Shown piece after piece: positions 11,726-22,239 of a DNA stretch of 64,000 nt; positions within the stretch are counted from its first letter, which is position 1, and the number at the start of each line of letters is the position of its first letter. A model generated the notes under the pieces. The model was not told the DNA's origin. It saw only the letters and a list, made by a program, of their open reading frames with translations, and did no database searches. The stretch is from Marsupella aquatica (lineage: Eukaryota > Marchantiophyta): NCBI GenBank assembly GCA_973895155.1, contig OZ316893.1, positions 7,626,001 to 7,690,000 of the forward strand, in the 5' to 3' direction. Made by a program: the position numbers and the translations under genes.

Positions 11726-12639
11726 TGTCAAAGGCATAGAAGGCGTCATTGAATGAGCGATGATGACCGTGGTCCAGGTCAACCTCATTAGCAAAACGCA
11801 CCTCAGTTGCTACTGACTTACTCGCGTTTCTGTACAGTTTGCAGTAGGAAGTGCTGTGAAAAGACCAAGAAATGTTCATGAAGCTGCTTTAAAACTTTGA
11901 TTCCGTTAAAGTAATTGTTCTGCTCCTTATTTACCAACGAACTGTGCCCGATTGAACTGCTACAGAAGCCGCCGGAAGTTTTATTCGAGACGAAAAGAGC
12001 AATCTGAACTGTATAAATTATTGAAGGGACATCCTCGGATCCACTTGTGGATCGACCTATTGATACATTCTATGGCTTCTACAGCTCTACTATATATAGC
12101 TACTGATGATTGGGTTCTCATGAAATGCTCTTGCGTTCCGGTAGTAATGAAAGCTTATGCAAATGACCTGACTAAATCAAAATCCGGTAGGACGATGTGT
12201 TCTCCTCTTTACTGGGTCTCCTGCTTTTGTGATCCTGTCTCCCCGTTTGGCTCTTCTTGTTCTTGGCAGTGTGATAGGGTGATGCATTAATCACATAATC
12301 TCGACCATAAATAGGTTGCTCCTGATCGATCCATTGACATGGCTGTCTCGGTACTGTAGTTCGCTGGCTATGATTTGAATCAAATGTCCTGGTAGCTTAT
12401 CCGGAATTCCACTACTTACATTAAAAGGCTGGTCACTGCCAGTGACGGTCCTACAAGCTAGACATCAATGTGTTTATGGCTTCAGCAGCCTACTGAAATG
12501 ATGGACCGGTGTAAAGTTGAGACACCAGATAGTCCTTGATTAATTGGCTCCGGTCAGCTCGATAAGTATCATTTCAGCCTGAAAAATGCCATGATCGCCA
12601 GTAAGGGACAGATGCGTGCATAGGTGATCAATGGATCGA
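11726..12639. other. Intergenic, downstream of the XIP-like gene
   Basis: No coding block seen. The part next to 12640 should contain the 3' UTR of the minus-strand aquaporin gene. No clear AATAAA-type signal could be assigned. Confidence 0.4.
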
Positions 12640-14494
12640 TCAGACCGCGTGCGCTGGTTCCGGTGGTGGACGGCCACCAGGAGTCTCTGGACTAGCAGAG
12701 AAGAGCCTGCCGGTTGAGGGAACCTCATAAACGGTGTTATTCTCTAGCTCGGGGTCGTCCTCCAGTGGCGACGAGCCAGCCTCGAGGCCACCACGACCAC
12801 TGCGAGTGGGCCTTGTCGACCACAGCCTGATTTGCGAAATCACATCCTTCTTCTCGGCGTATACTTGTTCGTGGTCGGACGGCACGGTGGCGAAGAGGAA
12901 CGCCACCGCAAAGGAGGCGACGAAGGGGGCGAAGAAAGGCGGCCACAGACGATCCCACAGTGGCTTGCCGTAGGCGACCGCCGGGCCCAGGCACCTCGCT
13001 GGATTGAACACGGAGCCGCTGTAGCCTTCCCTGACGGACGACCCGAGATAGATATTGAGTCCGATGTTCAATGAGATGAGGAGCACGGCGATCTTCAGGC
13101 CCAGCGCCTTACGCTTGAGCGGGTTGGCCATCACCGCCGTGATGTACAGAAACGTGAAGGAGAAGATGAACTCGCAGAGAAAGTATTTGTGGTCCGAGAA
13201 CCCGACGTGAGTCGTCGCTCCGTTCGGGAGGCGGACAGTTCTTCTGCCGAAGCATCCTCCAAGCATGAAGAGGTCGATTCGGTCCTGGGCAAGCAGTTCC
13301 TTTACGGCAAAGGATGCGAGAATTGCGCCCACGCACTGGAAGATGATGAAGAGCAGCCCGCCGACGAGCCCCATTGTGCCGTTTAGCATTGTCAGCGTTG
13401 TGATGGCCGGATTGAGGTGCGGGAGTGTGATGTTCTTGCCTTCCTTGCCCGACAGCGTCACCGCCGCGAGGATGTAGATGAAGAACAGCACGACGTGGAC
13501 GAACGCGACCACGAGGATGGTCCGGCCAGGTAGACTGTTCCCCCAGTTCACGCTCTCGCTGACCGTCAGGATGCTTGCAAGTACCCACATCCCGGTGAAG
13601 ACTGCTTCCAGAACTGCCGCTCGCCAAAGCTGCATCAATTCATGTAATTGGAGAGATTTCTCACGTTAAAAACTCGAAACTAAGTCTCGTGAAATCCCGA
13701 TCTCTTAGCTAACCAGTGGGGACGAGTTCGCAATTTTTTATTATCCGTGAGATTCTGATTTGGTCAAGTTTCGACTCAGAGCTTATCAGAAGCTAAGGAT
13801 ACTTGCCACTGGTGCTACTTCATGAAATCAATGTGAGGCTTACTATAAAGTGTTTTGTTCAGGGCGACTGCACCGACAATTGGTCAGTCCTTGAAGAACA
13901 TTTTTCAGCCGACCAAAGTAGAGTAAGTAATGTGCTTTCCAACTGAGATGAGACTAGAAGTTAACCGATTTTCCACTTTGTGAGCTGGGAGTGAGGATTA
14001 GTCCACTGCGATTAATCATCTGTGAAAACTTTTGCAGCATGCATTTCATCAGACCCAGTCTTGAGCAGAAGTCCACGCAGATGGATCATTATTTCCTAGC
14101 TTCGCACATGAATTCACATGAAATGAGTTCACCAAGAAGGGTGTCAAATCCCCTTATCCTCTGGACTTGACTGTGAGCTCTACACAATGAAACTACCATC
14201 AGTTAATTTATTGCCAGAGTGCGCCCTCAATTCAGTGGTCTGATCAGTAAGCGTTCCATATGGTGCAAATCAAGCACAATTTAGTACCTTCATTTTCTTG
14301 ATTTGTGAGAGTTGCGAATAGAGGAAGGGCCCGGGTCTCCACGGGTCTCTGAACAACCGTGTAGCGGTGGACCCAAACCGAGGTTGTGCGCTTCTCGTAA
14401 CCACAACCCTTGGTGTGCTTCCATTCGGCTCCCGCCCATTCACCTCCTTGGCAGGTGCTGAGGACCTATATATATATGTAGACATCCGAGACAT
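12640..14494 (-). CDS. XIP: XIP-like aquaporin (X intrinsic protein)
   Basis: A multi-pass MIP channel for water or small uncharged solutes. The main exon (12640-13629) encodes 329 residues from LWRAAVLEAVF, with six hydrophobic segments, a first pore motif NPA (LPHLNPAITT) and a second, FNPARCLGPA. The C after NPAR (NPARC), the LWRA start and the LGGC loop are the hallmarks by which XIPs are separated from PIP, TIP, NIP and SIP. About 80 hydrophilic residues follow the last helix, longer than usual. The codon just before CTTTGGCGA is preceded by TTGATGCAG, a good 3' splice site. Upstream, minus 14288-14494 is open for 69 codons from an ATG, ends in phase 0 at AAG|GTACTA and would supply the N-terminal tail (total 398 residues). 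If that exon is wrong, translation could start at the ATG at 13635. The family call is firm, the first exon tentative. Confidence 0.8.
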
Positions 14495-17400
14495 ATATAT
14501 CTCTCAAAAGACATTCTATATAACCATCACTGAAGATCGACAATGCACCATTGGCCACCAAATCATTGAATCAAGCAACGTCGTTGAAACTAATAACTGA
14601 TACATAGCCATTTAGTTCTAGCTATTGTCATGACGTTGCTGAAGCACTTTATATAGCACAAAGAACTGCTTATGACTACTTCATGAATCTCTGACAAATC
14701 AATTTGTAATACATCTATCTACTTGCTCATAAACAGTTCCTCAGACATTAGAGCTACCTACATGTTCCAAAATTGGTTAGTATTGAAAGACCCACCTGCT
14801 TGTGGAACCCGGAGCAGGTGTACTCATTTTGCCAACCACGATTTCTATTTATTCAAACACAGCTGCAAGCTAGTCGAGAGAAGTGAATCGGATTAAACTC
14901 GAGCTTAGAAACTGATGCTTCGTGACTGGAGAGTACTGCGTAGGAAGATCACAATCGTAAGTCGAATAGCCATCTCTGAGTCAGTAGCTCCCCGGCTGCG
15001 ATGTTGTATTTGGCACTTGCCTTGATGATGCAATAGCATGTTACAACTAAGTCATTCCCGGTGCTGATCAGTCCCATCGCTGTTTAATAGTTCATGTACT
15101 CGATCCGACACACATTAGTTTGCCCTGGCTTGAATGAGCCTATGAACAGGACATCACTTCAACGGAACTATACCGTGCGAAGTCCTGAGAAATTAACATT
15201 AAATAGCTGCAGACACTCGTCGATCCTCGATTCAATGGATCCGAATTCTCTCGTCCCGAGCACTCACAAAGTCATCCATCAGTTTGCATGTCGACAATCG
15301 ACAACGTGTCATCGTCGAGGTGAAAGCGATTGGCTCGAGCCCCAAAAATGTGTTATGTTCTGTACCATGCAACTCAGTTCTCCATGTGTTTGTAGAATCT
15401 GTTCATGGATTTTACGAATTACTCATTAAAGGCTGTCAAGAGACGATGAGACATCTCTAGCGCGAGCCGACAAGCAGCCGGAACAGACATTACGTACCAA
15501 TGATCTGATACAGAAACTATTCGAACTTGCTAGCTAGTGATGCCTGCACGCGCGGCGTGATCTGATCTGACGTAAAGTAATGTGAAACTAGGATTTCCCC
15601 CAAGCTATCAGATGCAGCGTATCCACCATGACGACCAGTTTCACTCACTGAACAACAGTGCTGTTTTCGGAGATTAATTATACACAATCCAAACAATGGA
15701 TGGAGAGGAAGGATTGGAGCGGGCTAGGCATCGAGCTACCCCATCCACGGACTGAGTAGCAAGCTTCTACTGCAGAGAAGATTGATTGATCGATCAAATG
15801 CGTGGGTAAGGGGTCTGAGAAAAGATTGATTATCTGAAGGGCAGCTACTTGCGACTGGGAGTAGCTAGCTCACCAGCTCGATCCAACCCTCGCGTTACAG
15901 CTACTACGTGCTGCAGCAGACAGTCCTCTCTCGTCTGAATCTTCCAGCCCTGCCGAACATAATTATGCAAGAAATTCTTGGCACATAAGATTGTTGGTAG
16001 GTGCAGTTTGGAAACCTTCGACAATTATGCGTTCGAAGAGACCGGCGTCAATTATTATTATGTGGAGAGGTTGTCCCTCCTGTTGATCCCTTGCTGGCTC
16101 TAGTCCTTGTTGTTTTGGCGGTTGGTTGGGACCTTTTTTGGCTCTTCGGTCTCTGATTTTTTCATTTGTTTAATCTCCCTCCTTGATTGTGTTTCTTGCC
16201 TTTAGAGATCCTCTCTCCCCTCTTTTATTGGGTTTCTTGCCTTTTGTCTCCATGTATACTAATTATGTATGGTATGTAGCCTTTTGTTCTTTGCAGTATT
16301 TTATATTTTAGGGTTTCTTGCCTTTAGGAATGATTCCTGTTTTTCTCTTCAGGTATACCATGTATGGTATGGAGCCTTATTTTATATATTTTAGGTTTCT
16401 CATAAGGGAATCCAAACTGTCATGAGATTTTTTTTTGTAAATAATGGTAAGGTGTACTAATATAGATGCTCCCTTCTAAGACAGCTATTAACTTATTAGG
16501 AGTTGGGATCATTAGGTTTGATATTCCTTGGGTTCCAGGATCAAACGTGTATCTGAGTAGCTAAGTATATTTCCCTAAAGTAAACAATTTGACTCAGGGA
16601 GTCCCCCTTTTAATGTGAGGAACCAAAAGTTGGGTGTTGCCTATGCTAGATGAAAAGATTAAATTGGCCAAAAAGAGACTAGACAACGTAAATTGAGTTG
16701 TTGCTCAAATGAAATAGACATAGTGAAGACCCTACTACTTAGACTAATTAAAGCATTAATATTAACCCAGAAAAAATAGTTTTCGTAATAGATTTGGTGG
16801 ATTGGTCCCAATGAGACAAAGAAATCTAATTATTTCTAAACTTTTAATGGTGTACAAATAACCATAATCACGTTGATGTCAACTGCCCAGGAGTCTATGT
16901 ACTGTCGCAGGGTAGTATTCTATCACTAGACCAACTTAGAGTGTCACATAACACAAGCTAGGGAGCACAATACCAACTGCTCCCTCCAGGGCATCTAAAA
17001 GTTCCAGATGTGATAGTATTAACTCCCAATTTACAATTAGGAGCATGAAGAGTGCGGAGATCCCAAATTGCTCATCATCACCTTTGAACTGTAAAATGTA
17101 ACTGTGAGCCGTGGCAATAAGCAAGCTTTACCCCCTAGGCACAGAAATAATAAAAACGCTCTATTCCCTAAACAGAAGCCCTGGTGCAAAGCATGAATGG
17201 AACAAGCAGTGTACAAGGTGGTTTGAGTACACCCTTTGTATTTCTCGTCTTCGAGTCTAGAGAAATTCATTTTATTTTCATGCAGTTTACAGTTTCACTT
17301 CCGGGGATTACGAGGGGTCTTAGGGAATCAACCTTGGAGAGTGACCAACTGTAAAACAATCGTGACTAAAATAAACTCCCACTTTGCTTGTATCTCAAGG

Positions 17401-17542
17401 AGCACCTCCTAGCATCTCAAGGAGCAGCACTTTGCTTTACGGATGATCTGGGATGATAATGACCCCATGAGGTAAAATGAACCACTGGGGTGTTGTTCCT
17501 GCGAGACTGAAAGGAAGGTTGGGGTTGCAGAAAGTAAGTCCC
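14495..17542. other. Intergenic, no gene seen
   Basis: Likely includes the promoter of the minus-strand aquaporin gene. A TATATATATAT run lies at about 14468-14478, next to its candidate first exon. From 16.1 kb the sequence is TC-rich with repeated GTTTCTTGCCTTT(A/T)G phrases (about 16191, 16230 and 16312). No recognisable coding region. Confidence 0.4.
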
Positions 17543-17546
17543 AAAA
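17543..17546 (-). terminator. RNA polymerase III terminator for tRNA-Thr
   Basis: Three bases past the 3' end of the tRNA, the minus strand reads TTTT, the usual minimal Pol III stop. Confidence 0.6.
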
Positions 17547-17548
17547 GC

Positions 17549-17622
17549 TGCTTCCACTGAGAGTTGAACTCAGGACCTCCCGCTTACTAAACGGGTGCTC
17601 TAGCCAACTGAGCTATAGAAGC
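17549..17622 (-). tRNA. tRNA-Thr(AGT)
   Basis: The minus strand folds as a complete 74-nt cloverleaf without an intron. The acceptor stem is GCTTCTA with TGGAAGC plus discriminator A. The D arm contains the A box TAGCTCAGTTGG. The anticodon stem is CCCGT/GCGGG around loop TTAGTAA, giving anticodon AGT (threonine, ACU codons after A34 to inosine). The T arm is CTGAG-TTCAACT-CTCAG and serves as B box. It closely resembles plant nuclear tRNA-Thr(AGU). CCA is not encoded, as expected for a eukaryotic gene. The gene stands alone. Confidence 0.96.
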
Positions 17623-18502
17623 ACACGCTACCGGTTTGAAGATTATACATTTTACCTAATTTTTTCAGTCTGAGTTACTTTACATGCTGCGTGTAGACGG
17701 TGCGCAGAAACCACATGAGAAATGTTTCTTGCTTATTTATTGACAGCTGATCTCTCAGGTGGTCATTTGTCAAGCTCACAAATAGTGTTTGAAATGAAGT
17801 TATGAATCAATGTATCCTTGCTCCTCAAGCTGTCACTAATGGGGCTAGAGTGATGTCAATGAACTAACTTGACAAAGTGGTAAGTATTTCTGCGTGGGAG
17901 GGGCTGTCAGAATTGGGCCCAGTTATGATATTTACCGGTAGGCCTCTGGAAAATCAGTTGTGGACTAAGGTTCTGTAAACTAACTAAGGTTCCAGACTTC
18001 CTTTTCCAAATTGCATTACGTCCAACAATACTGGCACCCTAAGCATTTGAGTACCAATTTGTTTTGCTCATACCTAGTGAATAACAAACGAAGCTAGTCT
18101 CTGAACAGCCGCCACATGGCAGCTAAATCTATCATTTTTTTGTAAGCAGGACATCTTGAGCTTCCATGACTCAAGGCGAGCATGTGATTCACTTGGAAAC
18201 AATCCCTAGTACACCAGAACCATAAAGCTTCCATCTCACTGTATATACCCAATCCTTATGGCCCAATTTAATTGACTCCATAGATACTTGCCAAGATTGC
18301 ACACGTAAATAAATGACACAAATTAACATTCTACCTCCTCTTAAATTTTTGAAAGAATGTCATGTGTAAATGGAGCTCTTGCTAGGGTCTTAAATAGCAA
18401 GACTAGTTTGGCAGCTATTTCAGTTGGATCAGGTTCGATAGTCAACTCACTACTTCTACTGTAAATTAGTGAAACAACTGAAGAACAATCTGAAAACAGT
18501 AC
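17623..18502. other. Intergenic, no gene seen
   Basis: No coding block recognised. If the WD40 relic at 18503-18835 were a live gene, its following exons would be expected here on the minus strand. I could not find them. Confidence 0.4.
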
Positions 18503-18835
18503 CTTATTCTCGACAGATGAATATGCCCACAAAATGGTGGCTCCATCTGCACGTCCAGAGATCAAAAGCTGTCGCTGGTGGAGCCATTTGCATTGGTCAG
18601 TATACCTTCCAGAAACCCAATGACTTTCTCAACTAATATAACCCACATAGTTGAAGGAATAGTTGGTTCAAGCTCTAAACTAAAAAAATCTCTGGTGAAG
18701 CAAAATTGAAGTACAAAATGGAGATAAACATTGATAGATGTTGCAAGTATAAAAACCACCTGAATTAACTTGATTACTACCAGGGAGCCACAGGCCACAG
18801 TTCAAAGTCCTTATGGCCTGAAAGACTCACCAGCA
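18503..18835 (-). pseudogene. WD40-repeat gene relic, ELP2-like
   Basis: Two exon-sized minus-strand blocks. The first (about 18768-18835) reads LVSLSGHK and, after a one-base frame change, TLNCGLWLPGSNQ. The second (18503 to about 18605) reads LLISGRADGATILWAYSS then VENK before a GTACTG donor. GHK..VNC..WLPS followed by LLSG.DGA.ILWELS..D matches the first WD repeats of plant Elongator subunit ELP2. Resemblance to another WD40 protein cannot be excluded. The frame change within the first block and the lack of the other repeats indicate a decayed copy. Confidence 0.45.
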
Positions 18836-21387
18836 TTTTGCTTCCATGAATATTCCATGAGCCTGACTGCCCATACTTCAAAGATTGATAGTAGTGATGA
18901 TTCATTTTGACACATATATAAATAATAATATTGTTGTTCCATCTAGAAATTTTGGTGAGGCCCTGGAGTCACGTTCTAGAGGCTTGACTCTAGAAGCCGA
19001 GACTCCAACTCTAGCTTCTGTTCTCGATTTATTAGTAAGATGTTTACATTACTGTTGCAAACTGAACTGAACCTTGCCCTTAGTAGTACACCTCGACCAA
19101 AACAATGACAAAACTGCTCAGATATCTGGGACCTCTTCGAGCAATACAGATTTATCCTGCTTAACACTGTTGAAAGAGTTTTTAATATACACATAGATCA
19201 ACATTTATGAGATTTACCCCAGAAAATGGAAGCTAGCCTATGCAAGAATTAAAATACCTGAACCATAAACCAAGACACGCTCCAAAAGCAGAGAAGGTCA
19301 GTATTGAAGCAAAGTGGACATACATAAGAACATCTCTAAGTAGAGCTTAGCGGCTAAACCGCGAAGTTGACAGCTACAGGAGGGCCCCCATTTAGCTGGT
19401 CACTTGCATAGACGATGGGAACCCCATCCATGAAGCTCAAACTTGACTGCCATTAGGCCAGCCTGGGTTCAAACAGACATCCACCCATGTTTTCCCTAAA
19501 CTTTTCCAGCAAGTTCTTGTGACTTTTGAGCCATTTTCCTGTATGAGGCCCAATTCCAATTCTACCTTGCCACTCCAGAGCGCTCGCACTGAGTGGGCAT
19601 AACAGAGGGACAAATTTTGCTGAGTGTTTTCTTGGCAGAGTAGATTGGGAATGGTTGACACTTGGGCTGACCCCAGGGCTGACATTGCCTCGACATTCTT
19701 TGGATGCTCGAAAGGTTTTGTCAGTTTTATTCTGCATAGCTTCTTGTCCTGCTTAGACATTTCATTTCTGGTTGAAGGTAGGCCCCAAGAACTCCCAGTG
19801 TCTCTTTCCTACCAGTCTAAACACCCTCATGTATACTAAGACAAATTTCAATTATATGGCCTTAGTATTTAATGCAAAATGTTCCTTGTTTGCAGTAGTG
19901 AGTTCAGTATAGTGACTGTTCAAAAGTGGAGCCGTGCCTCCTTTGCATCCTCCTTTTGCTTAGTGTTTTTGGTTTGATCCAAGTATGTATGAGATGACAT
20001 TTATTTTTTCAGAATTTGATCATTGCAAAGACTAATTCTAAAGTTATCGAGATAGTTAGACCCAAAGGTACCCAGGAGTCTATTGAGTAATTCTCTCTCA
20101 CATGTTTCATATTTCAACCATAAGGGGTAATTGAGAGTGCACGCAAACAGGAAAACATTTCCTGTTATGAGTAAAAAACCCCACTTTTGCTAGCAAAGTT
20201 AGTCCCTACCTGGTTAGTAAAATCCAATTTTGGGATTCCTCTTTTGACTAGGGAACTGGCAAGTCTTAAAAATGCACTAGAAATACAAAAGTCAGCAAAA
20301 ATCAAAAGACATAAGAACCTCTAGTGAATTGCTAACAACACTCTCGTGGCTATCAAAAATTCTTGTTTGCTAGCATCACACAAGACCTCAACAGTATCTT
20401 GGGGTTACAGTTCAAAAGTTGTGCACTGTTAAGCTGAATATTCTTCTACCATTTGGTTTTCAATGGTGGGCCTTTTGTGGAGCACTGAATATTTCATCCT
20501 CAACTTATACTATACTTCCTCATCCATTGAATTGCAAAGAGCAGAACCTTCTCCTACAACAAGGGTGGGGCCGGTTTATGTACTTTAGTGCTTTCACCGT
20601 TAAAGTTTGACCTATGTTTCTGGTCCACATCCTTCACATTCGATCTCTTGCTCACACAAAATCTTGTCCTCGCATATTCTGTCTGATCCTTCCAATTTCT
20701 GGCTTATCCTCTCTAATTATCTCATTCTCTCTCATTCTCTAGCCTTTTTCTTTCGCCTGGCATGAATGGAAAGCTGTGCTGATAAGCACTGACCCAAACT
20801 GAGCTTTGATACTCTTTATTCTCATTCAGTGCTCCTCTCCCCAGTCCACCTTGAGTTGTGTGACATTCTCTCTCTCTCCCTGTATGGAGACGAAGACGGT
20901 TCACATTCTTTTGGGGAATCTGACTTCGTTGGCTCTTTCTCCACAACATTGCAGACCATTCTAGGAAATTAAAATAATGGGGTAGAGGAGGACCAAACCC
21001 ATGAAATGCGGGGCAGAGGTCAGAGCTATGCATCAACAGTCTCGCTCCAGAGACTGATGTCGAAACAAGAGCCAACCATTTTACTTGCAGAAAAGCTGAC
21101 GTCGATTCAGGTCCTACTTTTCAGGCTAGGAAATGGAAAGACGAATAGCTAAAAAGGTGGAGTTGGACAGACGGCCATTGGTTTTGGGTGAAAGGGAGGA
21201 GTTGGACAGAGGCCATTGGTTTGCTTTGTTTGTGAAGCTGCCAGCTTCCCGTTCTCCCACCTCATCAGCCCACAATCATCATCAACAACAACTACTGCAG
21301 TACATCATGAGCTGAAAGCACTTGAAGTGGCAGCAGCAAAGCTCGTGCTACTCTGCTGCTAAGTAAGCATGATGAGCAGCAGAGTCC
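18836..21387. other. Intergenic, no gene seen
   Basis: Mostly AT-rich with chance frames. A minus-strand frame at 19437-19760 (107 codons) is the longest but shows no domain. TC-rich stretches begin at about 20.65 kb and may be distal promoter of the VIH gene. Confidence 0.4.
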
Positions 21388-21441
21388 CCCCTCTCTCTCC
21401 CTCTCTCTGTCTTTCTCTCTCCCGCTCTCGCTCTCGCTTTT
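21388..21441. repeat. CT-rich microsatellite upstream of VIH
   Basis: An imperfect (CT)n/(TCTC)n tract of about 54 bp. Pyrimidine tracts of this kind are common in plant promoters and 5' UTRs. Here it lies about 0.8 kb before the VIH start codon. Confidence 0.7.
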
Positions 21442-22239
21442 CATCATTCATGAAAGAGGCATAGGAGAGAAGAAAGCTCTCTCTGTCGCTGTCATCATTT
21501 ATAAAGGTGGCATAGGAGAGAAGAAAGCAGAAATGTTGGCGTTTCATCGTTCCGTGATGAGGGAGCACACTACAGAGGAAAGCGCTCAGACAGTGACGGA
21601 GGAGAGGACTAATGAGACACCAGAGAGGAAGCAGAGAAAGTCTGGGTGAATTTGGCCACTGTTGGAAGTCCTACGTCCTCAGCTTGTGAATGACCCGCTG
21701 CAAAGGGATCGCTGATTGACTGAGCTCTCAGTACAGTAAGTCAAAACCAAAGCAAAATTCCACATAAAAACATTCCTCCATGTACACGAGCCGCCGCAGA
21801 ATAGGACATCTAGACTTCGCAAAGAGCAAGCCCGGGGGTTATTTTACCAGAGCTTTGGTTGCACGAGTCATCAGATTCGGTGGCATTCTGCCTGCTCTGT
21901 TTGACCCACGGAGAGAGAAAGAGGGAGAAAGAGCCCATTGTGATCACCGCGTCCCTCCAGGACAGAAGAGCACAGATATTGCAGAGTGATGGCGCAGTTC
22001 TCAATTTAGATGTCTAGCAGTGAGTGCCCCCATTGTTGGTTTAAGCAATCCACATTGCAGGAGCGAACTGAATTGCCGCAAGGCGGCTGGCTGACTGGCT
22101 GAAGAGGAAGGAGGATATGTATTGATCAAGTGAGGTGTTGGAATCCCAGATAGAGAATCGAGTGGGAAACGACAGAGAGGATTTGAATCTCAGGTGGTTT
22201 GGCTGGCTCGCTGCTGGTGGGTCAGATAGAAGTGGAGAG

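Noticed and set aside
12737-13669. Several 60-172-codon frames overlapping the XIP-like exon on both strands
   Set aside because: They are shadows of a GC-rich coding exon. Only the frame with the MIP helices and NPA/NPARC motifs is sensible.
19437-19760. 107-codon minus-strand frame
   Set aside because: No recognisable motif. The plus strand and another minus frame are equally open here.
22135-22239. Longer VIH N-terminus starting at 22135
   Set aside because: That start codon is GTG. The first ATG in frame is at 22240 and is preferred for a plant nuclear gene.
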